Source: Parasedimentitalea huanghaiensis (GTDB lineage: Bacteria; Pseudomonadota; Alphaproteobacteria; Rhodobacterales; Rhodobacteraceae). From it: DNA of 64,000 nt. Shown piece by piece: positions 61,847 through 64,000 of the stretch; positions within the stretch are counted from its first letter, which is position 1, and every line of letters begins with the position of its first letter. Location of the stretch: positions 434,001 to 498,000 of the forward strand of contig NZ_WQLV01000002.1 in NCBI RefSeq assembly GCF_009753675.1, in the 5' to 3' direction. Under the pieces are notes generated by a model. It was not told the DNA's origin. It searched no databases and saw nothing but the letters and a program-made list of their open reading frames with translations. A program made the position numbers and the translations under genes.

Positions 61847-63292
61847 TTACTTGCTCAGCTCCACAGCGCGTCGCCCTTCGGTCACTGACAAGGGAAACAC
61901 CTTGGCCGGGTTCAACAGCCACTGCGGATCAAACACATCTTTGACCTTCAACTGCGCTTCCAGATCCTCGGGGGAATATTGATGCAACATCAGGTCCCGC
62001 TTCTCGACCCCGACACCATGCTCACCGGTCAGACAACCGCCAACCTCAACGCAAAGCTTCAGGATATCGGCACCCATGTCCTCACACAGCTCCAGATCCC
62101 CCGGCTTGTTGGCATCAAACAGGATCAACGGGTGCATATTACCATCCCCGGCATGAAACACATTGGCCACCCCCAGCCCATATTGCTTACTCAATTCACC
62201 AATCCGCCGCAGCACATAGGGCAACTCGGTCACCGGGATCGTTCCATCCAGACACATGTAATCGTTGATCTGCCCCATCGCACCAAAGGCTGATTTGCGG
62301 CCCAGCCAGATCCGCCCAGCCTCATCCGCATCCTGCGCCTCGCGCAGCTCCACCGGATTATGCGACTTGGCAATCTCGATGATCAGCCCCAACTGATGAT
62401 CAATCTCCGCCTCACTGCCCTCGACCTCGACAATCAACAGCGCTTCGCACATTGGGTATCCCGCCTTGGCAAAGGCCTCACAAGCCTCGATGCAGGGGCG
62501 ATCCATGAACTCAATCGCTACCGGCAACACGCCTGCCTTTATAATATCGCTGACACAGGCGCCGGCGACCTCATTGCTGTCGTAGCCAATCAACACCGGC
62601 CGCGCACCCTCGGGCTTGCGCAAGATCCGCAAGGTCGCCTCGGTCACCACACCCAGCTGCCCCTCGCTGCCGCAGATCACCCCCAGCAAGTCTAAACCGC
62701 CAGCATCCAAATGCGCGCCGCCAATTTCAACAACAGTGCCATCCATCATCACCAAGGTCACGCCCATCAGGTTGTTGGTCGTGACCCCATATTTCAGACA
62801 ATGCGCCCCGCCTGAATTCATCGCGATATTGCCAGCAATCGCACAGGCCAATTGCGACGACGGATCCGGCGCATAGAAAAAGTCCTCTTCCTCTACCGCT
62901 CCCGACACACTCAGGTTGGTACGCCCGGTCTGCACGCGGATGACGCGGTTGTCGTAATCCGTCTCCAGCACCTCGTTCATCCGAGCCACACCCAGAATAA
63001 CCGAATCCGCCGTCGGTAATGCCCCTCCGGCCAATGATGTCCCCGCCCCGCGCGGCACCACTGGCACGCCCATCTGATGACAGACCCGCAGAACATCCGA
63101 GACTTCCTGTGTTGTCCGCGGCAAAACCACCAACATCGGAGGACACCGGTATGCTGTCAAAGCATCACATTCATACGCCCGTGTTTCAGCCTCATCCTGA
63201 ATCAACGCATCCAGGGGCAAAACAGTGGACAGCTTAGCGGCCAGCTCAGCCTTACGCGCCAGAATCGCTGTATTCGGGGATGGCATTTGCAT
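61847..63292 (-). CDS. glcD: Glycolate oxidase subunit D
   Basis: A 481-residue flavoprotein that oxidises glycolate (or D-lactate) to glyoxylate. It has PVVPRGAGTSLAGGALP, FAD-binding FYAPDPSSQLACAIAGNIAMNSGGAHCLKYG and the C-terminal FHAGDGNMHPLI and GEHGVGVEKRDLM motifs. The start at 63292 follows AAAGGAGAG; MQM at 63286 is an alternative. First gene of glcDEF; the inverted repeat at 63305-63325 suggests control by a GntR/GlcC-type regulator, not encoded here. Confidence 0.95.
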   Translation of the reverse strand: MQMPSPNTAILARKAELAAKLSTVLPLDALIQDEAETRAYECDALTAYRCPPMLVVLPRTTQEVSDVLRVCHQMGVPVVPRGAGTSLAGGALPTADSVILGVARMNEVLETDYDNRVIRVQTGRTNLSVSGAVEEEDFFYAPDPSSQLACAIAGNIAMNSGGAHCLKYGVTTNNLMGVTLVMMDGTVVEIGGAHLDAGGLDLLGVICGSEGQLGVVTEATLRILRKPEGARPVLIGYDSNEVAGACVSDIIKAGVLPVAIEFMDRPCIEACEAFAKAGYPMCEALLIVEVEGSEAEIDHQLGLIIEIAKSHNPVELREAQDADEAGRIWLGRKSAFGAMGQINDYMCLDGTIPVTELPYVLRRIGELSKQYGLGVANVFHAGDGNMHPLILFDANKPGDLELCEDMGADILKLCVEVGGCLTGEHGVGVEKRDLMLHQYSPEDLEAQLKVKDVFDPQWLLNPAKVFPLSVTEGRRAVELSK

Positions 63293-63304
63293 AGAGACTC
63301 TCCT

Positions 63305-63325
63305 TTGGTAAACTAATATTACCAA
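63305..63325. promoter_or_regulatory. Inverted repeat upstream of glcD, GntR/FadR-type operator candidate
   Basis: TTGGTAA (63305-63311) and TTACCAA (63319-63325) are perfect arms around seven bases, in the 79-base divergent gap to the DUF599-type gene. TGGT..ACCA half-sites are typical of FadR-subfamily (PdhR/GlcC-like) regulators, although the spacer here is longer than usual. Confidence 0.6.
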
Positions 63326-63371
63326 TTTATACCCGCTGGCAAGAACCATATTGACACGTTAGGTTGGCCAC

Positions 63372-64000
63372 ATGAACTGGACCGAACGCCTCAGCCTATT
63401 TTCTTCCTTTGATTTGGTCGCCTTATGCCTTTTGATTGGGGGGTGGTTCTGGATCGGATGGCGTATTGAAAACACAGCCCCTACGCGCCCCTCTGTCTCG
63501 ATCCTGATGGAGGACTTCCGCCGCGGCTGGATGCACCAGATGGTTACACGCGAACCACGGGTGTTTGACGCTCAACTGATTGGCAGTCTGCGCCAGGGGG
63601 CAACGTTCTTTGCCTCAGCTGCGATGATTGCCATCGGTGGCGGTCTCGCCCTGATCGGTAACACCGAACAGCTTGAAGGCGTGGTCAGCGATCTCACCCT
63701 TGGCAAAACCCCCGCCTTTGTTTGGGAGGTCAAACTGCTTCTGGTTTTAATGTTCCTTGCCAATGCATTTTTGAAATACGTCTGGGCCCACCGTCTGTTT
63801 GGCTATTGTTCGGTCCTGATGGCCGCGGTTCCAAACAAACCGGATGGCGACCAGGCCTACCCGCGCGCAGCCCAAGCTGCGGAAATCTGTATCAATGCCG
63901 CCCGCAGTTTCAACCGGGGTATGCGATCCACTTACTTTGCACTGGCGGCCGTCGCCTGGCTGGCCGGTGCCTTTGCCCTGATCTGCGCAACCGTGGTCAC
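63372..64000 (+). CDS. DUF599-family membrane protein, partial (runs off the window)
   Basis: An open frame from ATG at 63372 (MNWTERLSLFSSFDLV) continues past the end of the window for at least 209 codons without a stop. Hydrophobic helices lie at about 14-30, 70-92 and 117-140, and another near the cut. Phrases such as RRGWMHQMVTREPRVFDAQLIGSLRQGATFFASA and YPRAAQAAEICINAARSFNRGMRSTYFALAAVAW are those of the DUF599 family, whose function is unknown. Divergent from glcD. Confidence 0.85.
   Translation, partial: MNWTERLSLFSSFDLVALCLLIGGWFWIGWRIENTAPTRPSVSILMEDFRRGWMHQMVTREPRVFDAQLIGSLRQGATFFASAAMIAIGGGLALIGNTEQLEGVVSDLTLGKTPAFVWEVKLLLVLMFLANAFLKYVWAHRLFGYCSVLMAAVPNKPDGDQAYPRAAQAAEICINAARSFNRGMRSTYFALAAVAWLAGAFALICATVV

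Noticed and set aside
1-64000. CRISPR arrays, tRNA/rRNA genes, insertion sequences, prophage
   Set aside because: No regularly spaced repeats, no tRNA cloverleafs or rRNA sequence, and no transposase, integrase or phage structural proteins were recognised.

Overview
The window reads as chromosomal DNA of an alphaproteobacterium of the Rhodobacterales (Roseobacter group). This is inferred from the gene families: a type I secretion pair of PrtD/PrsE type, glnK-amtB, glcDEF, a BenE transporter with a cupin-type regulator, a creatinase, a GT14-like glycosyltransferase beside a sulfotransferase, and DUF1523- and DUF599-type membrane proteins. G+C-rich codon use and many ATGA/GTGA stop-start overlaps fit this. 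I see no rRNA, tRNA, CRISPR array, transposase, integrase or phage structural gene. Most of the window is ordinary core or flexible chromosome, densely packed and on both strands.

Layout. 1-3.2 kb: a peptidoglycan-binding-like protein with a hydrophobic centre faces an OmpA-family protein and an AhpD-like enzyme. 3.2-5.3 kb: acetyltransferase, CinA-like protein and a TetR regulator, divergent from a short-chain dehydrogenase across two palindromic operators. 6.1-14.5 kb: housekeeping genes (sfsA, map, rsmD, an FAD reductase, peroxiredoxin, phhB, a FemAB-like acyltransferase, a glycerophosphodiesterase, a RidA protein). 14.5-17.6 kb: type I secretion adaptor and ABC exporter. 17.8-19.2 kb: mlaA-mlaC. 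19.3-21.6 kb: a class A penicillin-binding protein. 21.9-23.6 kb: glnK-amtB. 23.8-26.9 kb: aminotransferase, sulfurtransferase, acetyltransferase, smpB. 27.4-34.4 kb: transporters (two DMT, BenE, TauE), ilvD and a NUDIX protein. 34.4-37.0 kb: sulfotransferase and glycosyltransferase.

The least explained part is 37.5-46.0 kb: nine minus-strand genes, many translationally coupled, encoding a coiled-coil protein, small membrane proteins, a lipoprotein, an AAA ATPase and large proteins of unknown function. A 25-bp near-perfect palindrome lies just upstream of the first gene. Two A+T-richer membrane-protein genes sit inside the run, each beside an array of hairpins. I propose this as one envelope-associated multiprotein system of unknown function; it is probably lineage-conserved rather than mobile.

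46.2-64 kb: NAD-binding protein and HxlR regulator (divergent, with a shared inverted repeat), a double SnoaL-like protein, creatinase, an alpha/beta hydrolase, succinate-semialdehyde dehydrogenase, a globin-like protein, a large phytase-like secreted protein, an ECF sigma factor coupled to a membrane von Willebrand A protein, a small heat-shock protein, a trypsin-like protease, the glycolate oxidase operon glcDEF with a GntR-type inverted repeat upstream, and a DUF599-type membrane gene that runs off the end of the window.

Two copies of an intergenic element (19.26 and 48.3 kb) share two conserved sequence blocks separated by hairpins whose stems differ in sequence but keep their pairing, which suggests a dispersed structured repeat.
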